A stretch of DNA of 6,139 nt from Pseudomonadota bacterium. GTDB lineage: Bacteria > Pseudomonadota > Alphaproteobacteria > Rhizobiales > Kaistiaceae. Shown piece after piece: positions 1 through 5,077 of the stretch. How positions within the stretch are numbered: the stretch's first letter is position 1; each line of letters opens with the position of its first letter. A program made the position numbers and the translations under genes. The notes below the pieces were generated by a model that did no database searches, was not told the DNA's origin, and saw nothing but the letters and a program-made list of their open reading frames with translations. The stretch is taken from the NCBI GenBank assembly GCA_023392225.1, contig JAEVZM010000274.1, forward strand, positions 1 through 6,139. Reading direction: 5' to 3'.

Positions 1-2
1 CG

Positions 3-146
3 CCTCTCCTACGACCGGAGGGCCCGGACCATGCTGGGAGCATCGCTTCCATCAGCCACCGGGCGGGGCGCGACACTGATGCTCCGATCCGGCGGGAGAT
101 CAAGTTCGATCCGGACCGGCGCCCAGATTCGCGGAGCGTCCAATGA
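3..146 (+). CDS. 3' end of an upstream gene, product unknown (partial)
   Basis: The frame beginning at base 3 is open for 47 codons and stops at a TGA (144-146) that overlaps the ATG of the next gene as ATGA. The same junction type recurs at the next gene boundary, which is the main reason to read this as the tail of a real coupled gene cut by the window edge. The tail is charged (a segment reads IRREIKFDPDRRPDSRSVQ) and probably disordered. No domain can be recognised from so little. Another frame over the same bases is also open, with an Arg/Ser/Gly-rich translation typical of out-of-frame GC-rich DNA, so this call rests on the junction geometry. Confidence 0.45.
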   Translation, partial: PLLRPEGPDHAGSIASISHRAGRDTDAPIRREIKFDPDRRPDSRSVQ

Positions 147-829
147 CCGGGCTCACCTACGCCAGCCGCGACCAGGCGCGGGACGACCGCCAGCAGCAGG
201 AGCGCCTGCTCGCCGCGCTCGATGCCGCGCCCCGCCAACTGCTGCGAGACGCATGCGGATTGTGGATCATTGCCGGCAGGCGCGGCTCGATCCAGACGTG
301 GGGCGATGGAACGAGCTGGACCCTCTACGTCCAGTGTCGCTCGCGGCAGCACTGGACGTTCACCAAACGTCGGTTGGCCTTCATAACCGTCACCCAGGAC
401 GGCGACGAGGAAGGCTGCCTCCGGCTCGTTCGCCTGCCCACGCCGCAGGAGGCGGTGGTCATCCGCGAGGTGATGGGTCTGCGGAAGCGGATTGCCTACG
501 CACTCGATGCGCTGGAGCGCAAACGCGCCTCGATAGCGAAGGCAGGGTTGGCGCGTGGACCGGCCCGCGCGTCGGTACCGGACCTTGCCACCCCCGACGA
601 GGTCGAGGGGCATTTTCAGCCCGAAGGTGGGCCTGCAGTCGATCCTCACGACGACGAGGCGCGCAGTGCGCTGATAGCCGCCGGCGTTAAGGGGAGGTTT
701 CGGACGCAAGGATCGGCCTCGGCGCCGGGGCTGGTACCCGAGGACCTCCCGTCCCATTCGCGCGGAAAATCGGCCGCCAAACCCTCGATTAGCGCCGGCC
801 GAATGACAGAACCAGAGGAAGTGAGATGA
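143..829 (+). CDS. Hypothetical protein, phage-operon context, 228 residues
   Basis: I do not recognise this family. The ATG at 143 has a GGAG 6 nt upstream, and the TGA overlaps the next start as ATGA, so the gene is translationally coupled on both sides. Residues 1-38 are charged and helical. Residues 40-98 look beta-rich with many aromatics (GSIQTWGDGTSWTLYVQC, then HWTFTKRRLAFITVT), suggesting a small compact beta domain. Residues 102-133 form a likely helix or short coiled coil (REVMGLRKRIAYALDALERKR). From about 135 onward the chain is low-complexity, rich in Ala, Pro, Gly and Ser, and probably disordered. There is no signal peptide or membrane segment, so it is presumably cytoplasmic. 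Its position directly before a methyltransferase and terminase-like genes suggests an accessory role in phage DNA metabolism; that is inference only. Confidence 0.75.
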   Translation: MTGLTYASRDQARDDRQQQERLLAALDAAPRQLLRDACGLWIIAGRRGSIQTWGDGTSWTLYVQCRSRQHWTFTKRRLAFITVTQDGDEEGCLRLVRLPTPQEAVVIREVMGLRKRIAYALDALERKRASIAKAGLARGPARASVPDLATPDEVEGHFQPEGGPAVDPHDDEARSALIAAGVKGRFRTQGSASAPGLVPEDLPSHSRGKSAAKPSISAGRMTEPEEVR

Positions 830-2193
830 GCAACCCTCCTGACCCGGAATCGAGTGGGCGGGCTCCGCTCACCATCAGCTACCGCCCGATCGGGGATCTG
901 ATCCCCTATGCCAAGAACGCCCGGACCCACGACGAAGCGCATGTGGCGCAGATCGCAGCCTCGATCCGGGCCTTCGGCTGGACCAACCCGATCCTGGTGG
1001 ATGGCGACAACGGCGTCATCGCCGGCCATGGCCGGCTGCTGGCCGCTCGGAAGCTCGGCATGGCGACCGTCCCGGTGATCGAACTGGACGGGCTGAGCGA
1101 GGCCGAGAAGCGTGCCTACATCCTCGCTGACAACAAGATCGCCCTCAACGCCGGCTGGGACACCGAGATGCTGGCGCTCGAGATCGGCGAGCTTGGGGAC
1201 CTCGGGTTCGACCTGTCGCTCACCGGCTTCGGCGACGAGGAGATCGCGGGGCTGCTCAGCACCGGCAAGGCCGGCCTCACCGATCCCGACGACGTTCCGG
1301 ACGTCCCGGAGACGCCCGTGTCGAAATCCGGGGACGTCTGGCTGCTCGGCCGGCATCGCCTCCTTTGCGGCGACAGCACCCGGAAGGAGGACGTGGACCA
1401 CGTCCTCGCCGGCATCCGCCCCCACCTCATGGTCACCGACCCGCCCTATGGGGTGAACTACGATCCCGGCTGGCGGGAGAGCGCCGGCCTCACTGACGGC
1501 TCGGCCATCGCCAGGGGCAAGGTGCTCAACGACGACCGGGCCGACTGGCGGGCGGCCTGGGCCCTCTTCCCCGGCGACGTCGCCTATGTCTGGCACGGAG
1601 CGCTCCATGCCACCACCGTCGCGCAGAGCCTCGAGGCGTGCGGCTTCGCCGTCCGCTCCGTCATCATCTGGGACAAGACCCGGCTGGTCATCGGGCGCGG
1701 GGACTACCACTGGCAGCATGAACCGGCGATCTACGCCGTTCGGGAGGGGAAGACCGGGCATTGGGCGGGAGGCAGGAACCAGACGACGGTCTGGCAGATC
1801 CCGCATCGTCGCAATCCCACCGGCCACGGCACCGAGAAGCCGGTCGAGTGCATGAAGCGGCCGATCGAGAACAATTCCGCCCCGGGCCAGGCGGTGTACG
1901 AGCCCTTCTCCGGGTCGGGGACCACGATCATCGCGGCCGAGATGACCGGCCGCGCCTGCCACGCGATCGAGCTGAACCCGGCTTACGTCGATGTGGCCAT
2001 CCGCCGTTGGCAGGAGTTTGTCGGTGAGACCGCCGTCCTTGAAGGGTCTGGGACCGCCTTCGCGCACATCGCCGCGGAGCGCGGGATCACCCTGCCTGCG
2101 GCAGATACCGGCAATGCGAGCCGTTCGGTCGACCTCGCGCTGTCCCTGCCCGAGGACGACCTTCCGTCTCTCTCGGTTCGCGAGGAGGCCTGA
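826..2193 (+). CDS. ParB/Srx-domain and DNA methyltransferase fusion (orphan adenine/cytosine-N methylase)
   Basis: Predicted to transfer a methyl group from S-adenosylmethionine to an exocyclic amine of a DNA base. Residues 16-105 are a ParB/sulfiredoxin-like domain (LIPYAKNARTHDEAHVAQI, SIRAFGWTNPILVDG, then GHGR at 67-70), as often fused to phage methylases. The catalytic domain runs from about 165 to 400. It has motif IV DPPY at 205-208, a target-recognition stretch, a motif X-like segment GTEKPVECMKRPI at 335-347, and the SAM-binding motif FSGSGTT at 361-367 followed by IELNPAYVDVAIRRW. Motif IV before motif I marks the beta class, the class of CcrM and HinfI methylases. DPPY rather than SPPY favours N6-adenine, but this is not decisive. 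The last 55 residues are an unassigned tail. GAGGA lies 6 nt before the ATG. No restriction endonuclease gene is nearby, so it is probably an orphan methylase protecting or marking phage DNA. Confidence 0.93.
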   Translation: MSNPPDPESSGRAPLTISYRPIGDLIPYAKNARTHDEAHVAQIAASIRAFGWTNPILVDGDNGVIAGHGRLLAARKLGMATVPVIELDGLSEAEKRAYILADNKIALNAGWDTEMLALEIGELGDLGFDLSLTGFGDEEIAGLLSTGKAGLTDPDDVPDVPETPVSKSGDVWLLGRHRLLCGDSTRKEDVDHVLAGIRPHLMVTDPPYGVNYDPGWRESAGLTDGSAIARGKVLNDDRADWRAAWALFPGDVAYVWHGALHATTVAQSLEACGFAVRSVIIWDKTRLVIGRGDYHWQHEPAIYAVREGKTGHWAGGRNQTTVWQIPHRRNPTGHGTEKPVECMKRPIENNSAPGQAVYEPFSGSGTTIIAAEMTGRACHAIELNPAYVDVAIRRWQEFVGETAVLEGSGTAFAHIAAERGITLPAADTGNASRSVDLALSLPEDDLPSLSVREEA

Positions 2194-2195
2194 TC

Positions 2196-2648
2196 ATGGG
2201 ACGCCCCGCCCACAAACCCGATCCCGTCACCCGGCGCCAGGTCGAAGCGATGGCAGCCTACGGGATCCCGGAGGCCGACATCGCGACGGTGATCGCGATC
2301 GACCCCAAGACGCTCCGTCGCCACTACCGCCGGGAGCTCGACATCGGCCACATCAAAGCCAACACCAAGGTCGCCGAGAACCTCTATCGCCGGGCAACCG
2401 GGGAAAGCCGTGAGGCCGTGACTGCGGCGATCTTCTGGCTCAAGACCCGCGCCCGCTGGAAGGAGACCACCGTCCACGAAGTTGCCGATGCGACGGACTC
2501 CGGCGGTGCGCATGGCGATGCCCGCCGTCTGAGCGCCATTGCGGTGCTGATCGCGCGATCCCAGATGCGGGATACATCGCTCGCCGACACGATCCAGGGC
2601 CATCTCGCGAAGACGCTGCCCCCGCCCGCTGGCCGGAGGCACTCCTGA
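2196..2648 (+). CDS. Phage small-terminase-like HTH protein, array copy 1 (150 residues)
   Basis: First of four tandem paralogues. The start is 2 nt after the methylase stop, with GAGGAGG 7 nt upstream. Residues 1-90 are the shared head. A helix-turn-helix lies around residues 16-48 (QVEAMAAYGIPEADIA, then IDPKTLRRHYRRELD), followed by an amphipathic helix (IKANTKVAENLYRRA) and the signature VTAAIFWLKTRARWKE at 75-90. Similar proteins commonly sit just before large-terminase genes in alphaproteobacterial prophages, where a small terminase subunit would bind the packaging site; this is recalled family context, not tested here. The tail from 91 to 150 matches no other copy and contains a likely helix (ARRLSAIAVLIARSQM). 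Copy 1 is 67/90 identical to copy 2 in the head by hand count, and it alone has MGRPAHKP rather than MGRRAH. It could instead be a DNA-binding regulator. Confidence 0.85.
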   Translation: MGRPAHKPDPVTRRQVEAMAAYGIPEADIATVIAIDPKTLRRHYRRELDIGHIKANTKVAENLYRRATGESREAVTAAIFWLKTRARWKETTVHEVADATDSGGAHGDARRLSAIAVLIARSQMRDTSLADTIQGHLAKTLPPPAGRRHS

Positions 2649-2649
2649 C

Positions 2650-3117
2650 ATGGGACGGCGCGCACACACCCCCGAGGCCGCAGGTCGCCGGCAGGTCGAG
2701 GCGATGGCGGCCTACGGCATACCCGAGGCCGACATTGCCCGGGTCATGGAGATCGATCCCAAGACCCTCCGTCGCCACTATCGATCCGAACTCGACACCG
2801 GGCACATCAAGGCGAACAGCCGGATGGCGGAGAACCTCCACAAGAAGGCGATGGGCGACGGTCCACAGGCGGTGACGGCAACGATCTTCTGGCTGAAGAC
2901 CCGCGCCCGCTGGAAGGAGGCGACCGTCAACGAGATCACCGTCACAAACGATCCGCTCACCAGCTTCCTCAACGAGGTTGCCGCCCGGGGCCGGCGAATC
3001 CACGATCGCCCGCCTGCGGAGATCGAAGGGTCGGCGGGCCCTGACTCCTCGTCGAGGCTTCAACTGGTCGCCAATGGCGGCGGCTCGTCCCGCGGTCCCG
3101 GGCGGGAGGACCACTGA
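2650..3117 (+). CDS. Phage small-terminase-like HTH protein, array copy 2 (155 residues)
   Basis: Second paralogue, starting 1 nt after copy 1 stops, with GGAGG 10 nt upstream of the ATG. The head (1-90) has the same HTH, the same central helix (here IKANSRMAENLHKKA) and the same end (IFWLKTRARWKE). By hand count it is 77/90 identical to copy 3, the closest pair in the array. The tail from 91 to 155 is distinct: a short hydrophobic/polar stretch (ITVTNDPLTSFLNEVAARGRR), then a Gly/Ser/Arg-rich, probably disordered end. The stop overlaps the next start as TGATG. The proposed function is the same as for copy 1 (DNA recognition, possibly at a packaging site), inferred from the HTH and the operon context. 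The intact frame and mostly silent differences argue against a pseudogene. Confidence 0.85.
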   Translation: MGRRAHTPEAAGRRQVEAMAAYGIPEADIARVMEIDPKTLRRHYRSELDTGHIKANSRMAENLHKKAMGDGPQAVTATIFWLKTRARWKEATVNEITVTNDPLTSFLNEVAARGRRIHDRPPAEIEGSAGPDSSSRLQLVANGGGSSRGPGREDH

Positions 3118-3539
3118 TGGGCCGCCGCGCACACACCCCCGAACCGGCAGGCCGCCGCCAGGTCGAAGCCATGGCAGCCTACGGCGTTCCGGAAGCCGAC
3201 ATCGCCCGCGTCCTCGGCATTGATCCCAAGACGCTGCGGAAGCACTACCGGGACGAGCTCGACACCGGCAGCATCAAGGCCAACAGCCGGATCGCCGAGA
3301 GCCTCTACCGGAAGGCCATGGGCGACGGACCGCAGTCGGTCACTGCCTGTATCTTCTGGCTCAAGACCCGGGCCCGGTGGAAGGAGAACCCGGTCGAGGA
3401 TCCCGACGCCTCCGACTATCCGACCGTCATCTTCCGCACCATCGTCGAGCCGGCGCCCCGCGACGCCGACGGCCGTCCCATGGGCAAGCCGGTGCCGGTC
3501 GGTCCGCCGATCATCGAACACATCCCGGAGCGCCGATGA
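3117..3539 (+). CDS. Phage small-terminase-like HTH protein, array copy 3 (140 residues)
   Basis: Third paralogue. Its ATG shares one base with the stop of copy 2 (TGATG), and GGAGGA lies 6 nt upstream. The head carries MGRRAHTPEPAG, the HTH (VEAMAAYGVPEADIARV, then IDPKTLRKHYRDELD) and VTACIFWLKTRARWKE. Cys-78 replaces the Ala or Thr of the other copies. The tail from 91 to 140 is again unique. It is proline-rich, with a possible beta segment (PTVIFRTIVEPAP) and a Gly/Pro run (GRPMGKPVPVGPPIIEHI), and does not resemble the tails of copies 1, 2 or 4. Tail divergence beside a conserved head suggests the head binds DNA or self-assembles while the tail contacts a copy-specific partner; this is inference. 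Confidence 0.85.
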   Translation: MGRRAHTPEPAGRRQVEAMAAYGVPEADIARVLGIDPKTLRKHYRDELDTGSIKANSRIAESLYRKAMGDGPQSVTACIFWLKTRARWKENPVEDPDASDYPTVIFRTIVEPAPRDADGRPMGKPVPVGPPIIEHIPERR

Positions 3540-3540
3540 C

Positions 3541-3948
3541 ATGGGCCGCCGTGCACATCATCCCGACGAACGTGGTCGTCGCCAGGTCGAGGCGCTCGCC
3601 GCCTATGGAGTCCCGGAGACCGACATTGCCCGCGTCGTCGGCATCGACCCCAAGACCCTCCGCAAGCACTACCGTGACGAACTCGACCTCGGCGCCACCA
3701 AGGCCACCGCGAAGGTCGCCGAGTTCCTGTTCCGCAAGGCCACCACCGAAGGCCACCAGTGCGTCACCGCCGCCATCTTCTGGATGAAGACACGAGGCGG
3801 CTGGCGGGAGACCCCGCAGGCCCACGAAGTCGCCATTCGTGGCGATGTCCGCGACCTTAGCGACGATGACCTGATGACCATCGCCGGCTCGCTCGCACCG
3901 GTCAGGCTCTTTCCTCCGTCAAGCAAGATCGACATACCGGGCAAGTGA
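3541..3948 (+). CDS. Phage small-terminase-like HTH protein, array copy 4 (135 residues)
   Basis: Fourth and last paralogue. The frame is open upstream to 3220, but the true start is the ATG at 3541: it gives the MGRRAH N-terminus of the other copies, lies 1 nt after the copy 3 stop and has GGAG 10 nt upstream. It is the most divergent copy, 64/90 identical to copy 3 by hand count, with ELDLGATKATAKVAEFLFRKA and IFWMKTRGGWRE in place of the KTRARWKE end. These variants, and a tail with an acidic segment (VRDLSDDDLMTIAGSL), match my memory of typical single-copy prophage members, so copy 4 may be nearest the ancestral form. The last 18 residues (from APVRLF) look unrelated to that pattern and may be a new or shifted end. 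No large terminase gene follows. The last 30 bp overlap a possible convergent minus-strand ORF. Confidence 0.83.
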   Translation: MGRRAHHPDERGRRQVEALAAYGVPETDIARVVGIDPKTLRKHYRDELDLGATKATAKVAEFLFRKATTEGHQCVTAAIFWMKTRGGWRETPQAHEVAIRGDVRDLSDDDLMTIAGSLAPVRLFPPSSKIDIPGK

Positions 3949-4104
3949 GATCACCGGCGGCGCTGATCGCTCTTCCTCCGCGCCGTCCCCCGCGAAGAGC
4001 CCCCAAAGCAGGATCGCGACAAGCACGCTCAGAGCGACGATCGCGATCGATTCGAATGCCGTCCAGCGATCCAAGAGGAGCCTCCGAGTCAGCGCGGCGA
4101 ACAA
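3919..4104 (-). CDS. Possible small single-pass membrane peptide (61 residues) or gene remnant
   Basis: This minus-strand frame opens at a TTG (4104-4102) and stops inside the 3' end of array copy 4, overlapping it by 30 bp convergently. The translation looks more protein-like than other frames here. Basic residues come first (LTRRLLLDRW), then a clear hydrophobic span at about 17-38 (FESIAIVALSVLVAILLWGLF), then an acidic stretch (GDGAEEE). By the positive-inside rule the N-terminus would be cytoplasmic. Against it: the start is TTG with no Shine-Dalgarno, and there is no in-frame ATG or GTG between the preceding in-frame stop (4164-4162) and the TTG. It may be a small real gene, the truncated end of a larger one, or chance. 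A TATAAT on the same strand lies about 80 bp upstream. Confidence 0.35.
   Translation of the reverse strand: MFAALTRRLLLDRWTAFESIAIVALSVLVAILLWGLFAGDGAEEERSAPPVISLARYVDLA
3969..4000. terminator. Possible hairpin after the phage-like operon
   Basis: A perfect 7-bp inverted repeat, GCTCTTC (3969-3975) and GAAGAGC (3994-4000), encloses 18 nt in which GCG and CGC can add three inner pairs. It begins 20 nt after the last stop of the operon, a suitable place for a terminator. There is no T-run after it in either direction, so intrinsic termination would be weak. It may only slow polymerase, or it may be chance in GC-rich DNA. Confidence 0.25.
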
Positions 4105-4185
4105 CGCCGAGGCCGGCCGGGGAGGAGCGGATCCAGGTTGGGGGTCGGCCCCGCCCCTCCCTCACGCCGCCGAGGTGGCGGACCG

Positions 4186-4191
4186 ATTATA
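4186..4191 (-). promoter_or_regulatory. Perfect TATAAT -10 box on the minus strand
   Basis: The minus strand reads TATAAT from 4191 to 4186, an exact -10 consensus in otherwise GC-rich DNA. No good -35 sits at 16-18 nt. A TTGCCG at 4218-4213 is 21 nt away, longer than usual. Transcription from here would run leftward through the possible membrane-peptide ORF and antisense to the end of the four-gene array. The + strand also reads TATAGT at 4188-4193, with nothing recognisable downstream. Confidence 0.3.
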
Positions 4192-4326
4192 GTGGCCGCC
4201 CTCGACCTTCGCCGGCAATATTGGCAGCTCTACCAATAGGGGAATGGCGATGCTCAACTGAATTGGTCTCGTGCGTTGGACTCTTCCCGCCTCCCGGTGG
4301 CCTCGAGGGCGTAGCCGGTGGAGAAC

Positions 4327-4692
4327 TTATCTTCGGGTAGTGGACGGACGGCCGCTTGCCGCGGCGCTGCGAACCGCGCTGGCGATCTCGTCGGCGAGTT
4401 CCGCGGCCATCTGCTCGAATTCGGCGCAGCGGGACAATGCTGCGCCGGAGGAGGATTTGGCCCAGCGTTCCGCGGCGGCTTGCGCCTCGGCCAAGTCATA
4501 GCATAGGTCTCGGAAGGCTGGGTCGGCGAACGTCAGCCGGCGGATTTCCCGCCCGAGATGGGGAAGCCTTTCCTCTGCGGCGTGGACGCCGCGTTGTATG
4601 TTCGACACGGAAGTTATTCGCTGAGGGTCGACCGAAACAGCGGGATCTGGCGGGCGTGAAGTCACTTCATCGTACCACGGCAGCCACGTCAT
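4327..4692 (-). CDS. Hypothetical helical protein, about 121 residues (start uncertain)
   Basis: No known function. The C-terminal two-thirds reads as a real helical protein. Numbered from the ATG at 4692, it has NIQRGVHAAEERLPHLGRE at about 31-49, LTFADPAFRDLCYDLAEAQ near 53-71, and AEFEQMAAELADEIASAV after residue 89. These are regularly spaced hydrophobic and charged residues suited to a small helical bundle. I have a general impression of similar short alphaproteobacterial proteins with a DxxFRxLCxDY-like centre but cannot name a family. The frame opens as far as 4839, but the first 50 residues there overlap the upstream gene and look artefactual. Neither the ATG at 4692 nor the GTG at 4608 has a convincing ribosome-binding site. 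It lies 56 bp downstream of the 79-residue gene on the same strand and may share its transcript. Confidence 0.6.
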   Translation of the reverse strand: MTWLPWYDEVTSRPPDPAVSVDPQRITSVSNIQRGVHAAEERLPHLGREIRRLTFADPAFRDLCYDLAEAQAAAERWAKSSSGAALSRCAEFEQMAAELADEIASAVRSAAASGRPSTTRR

Positions 4693-4748
4693 CGTACTGG
4701 ACAGCGCGCCCCGGCTGAAGGCCCAAATACCTGTGTTCGCACGTGGGT

Positions 4749-4988
4749 TCAGCCGAGACGGATGCGCTCCGGGTGGGACCACTGGCGCCAATGCGTAGGC
4801 GTCAAATCCAGACGACGCCCAGTCTCGACCGATATCCATCCGTTCTCAGTCCAACGGACAGGTTCAACCAGCGTCTCGATGTCGCCAACACCGCCCTCGA
4901 CGATAGATATCTCCAGTTCGATCCCAGCGGGCGGAGGCTCCTCCAATATCGAGTGCCAAGCAGCACAGGATGGGGCATCGCTACCCAT
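4749..4988 (-). CDS. Hypothetical protein, 79 residues
   Basis: The start is placed at the ATG at 4988 because AGGAAG lies 6 nt before it. The frame extends to a GTG at 5057 with no comparable ribosome-binding site. The protein is acidic in its middle (EEPPPAGIELEISIVEGG) and ends in an aromatic, conserved-looking segment at 46-70 (RWTENGWISVETG, then LDLTPTHWRQW). The PTHWRxW ending loosely recalls the THWMPLP end of DUF551-type proteins, but the resemblance is too short to assign a family. There is no signal peptide or membrane span. It follows the SAM methyltransferase by 89 bp and precedes the helical hypothetical gene, all leftward, so the three may form an operon. Role unknown. Confidence 0.6.
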   Translation of the reverse strand: MGSDAPSCAAWHSILEEPPPAGIELEISIVEGGVGDIETLVEPVRWTENGWISVETGRRLDLTPTHWRQWSHPERIRLG

Positions 4989-5014
4989 GGACAACTTCCT
5001 GGCGGGTTGCTTTG

Positions 5015-5035
5015 GGGGGCAGAGTTGATGCCCCC
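5015..5035. other. Inverted repeat between two minus-strand genes
   Basis: GGGGGC (5015-5020) and GCCCCC (5030-5035) form a perfect 6-bp GC stem with a 9-nt loop in the 89-bp gap after the methyltransferase stop. There is no T-run on the minus-strand side, so it may attenuate or stabilise the 3' end rather than terminate cleanly. Confidence 0.3.
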
Positions 5036-5077
5036 GTAATGCGATAGCCTCTCGCACAGTCTCGGCGAGCAGTCTAG

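Larger units (their letters stand above)
2196..3948 (+). repeat. Tandem array of four paralogous genes
   Basis: Four genes start at 2196, 2650, 3117 and 3541 (spacings 454, 467 and 424 bp), each opening with a 270-bp head: 2196-2465, 2650-2919, 3117-3386 and 3541-3810. The heads align at protein level without a single gap. The 3' part of each unit, 135-195 bp, is unrelated between copies. Between copies 2 and 3 I counted 55 nucleotide differences in 270. They include silent changes in 31 of the 77 codons whose residue is unchanged, against 13 amino-acid changes. This is old duplication under purifying selection or separate acquisition, not a recent or assembly duplication. Confidence 0.9.
3949..4326. 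other. Junction region between convergent gene blocks, no confident gene
   Basis: These 378 bp separate the rightward phage-like operon from the leftward gene set. Apart from the hairpin, the weak minus-strand ORF and the TATAAT, I see a short inverted repeat (TATTGG at 4219-4224, CCAATA at 4233-4238, 8-nt loop) and C-rich and G-rich runs near 4120-4165. I found no tRNA gene, no direct repeat that could be an attachment site, and no transposase. The large terminase expected after small-terminase-like genes is absent. Confidence 0.6.

Noticed and set aside
31..690. Open + strand frame overlapping the 228-residue gene
   Set aside because: The translation is dominated by Arg, Gly, Ser, Ala and Pro and has no ribosome-binding site. 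The frame from 143 has ATGA coupling and a protein-like composition.
646..2067. Long minus-strand open frame (473 codons) opposite the methylase
   Set aside because: It is the antisense of a gene with clear methylase motifs. Its translation is rich in Gly, Val, Asp, Arg and Pro without domain structure, as expected opposite GC-rich codons.
3220..3540. Upstream extension of array copy 4
   Set aside because: The extra 107 residues overlap copy 3 in another frame and are Ser/Arg/Pro-rich. The ATG at 3541 matches the start of the other three copies and has a ribosome-binding site.
2196..3948. Diversity-generating retroelement or CRISPR-like repeat as an explanation of the array
   Set aside because: The repeats are 270-bp coding heads with scattered silent changes. 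There are no short regular repeats with spacers, no reverse transcriptase and no adenine-biased variation in the window.
4219..4238. Short inverted repeat TATTGG/CCAATA as a terminator or operator
   Set aside because: A 6-bp AT-containing stem with an 8-nt loop and no T-run could easily be chance, and no gene depends on it.
4243..4260. Short ORF MAMLN after a GGGGA sequence
   Set aside because: It has only five codons, with nothing to show that it is translated.
4693..4839. N-terminal extension of the 121-residue minus-strand protein
   Set aside because: It overlaps the end of the 79-residue gene in another frame and its translation looks unlike the downstream helical part.
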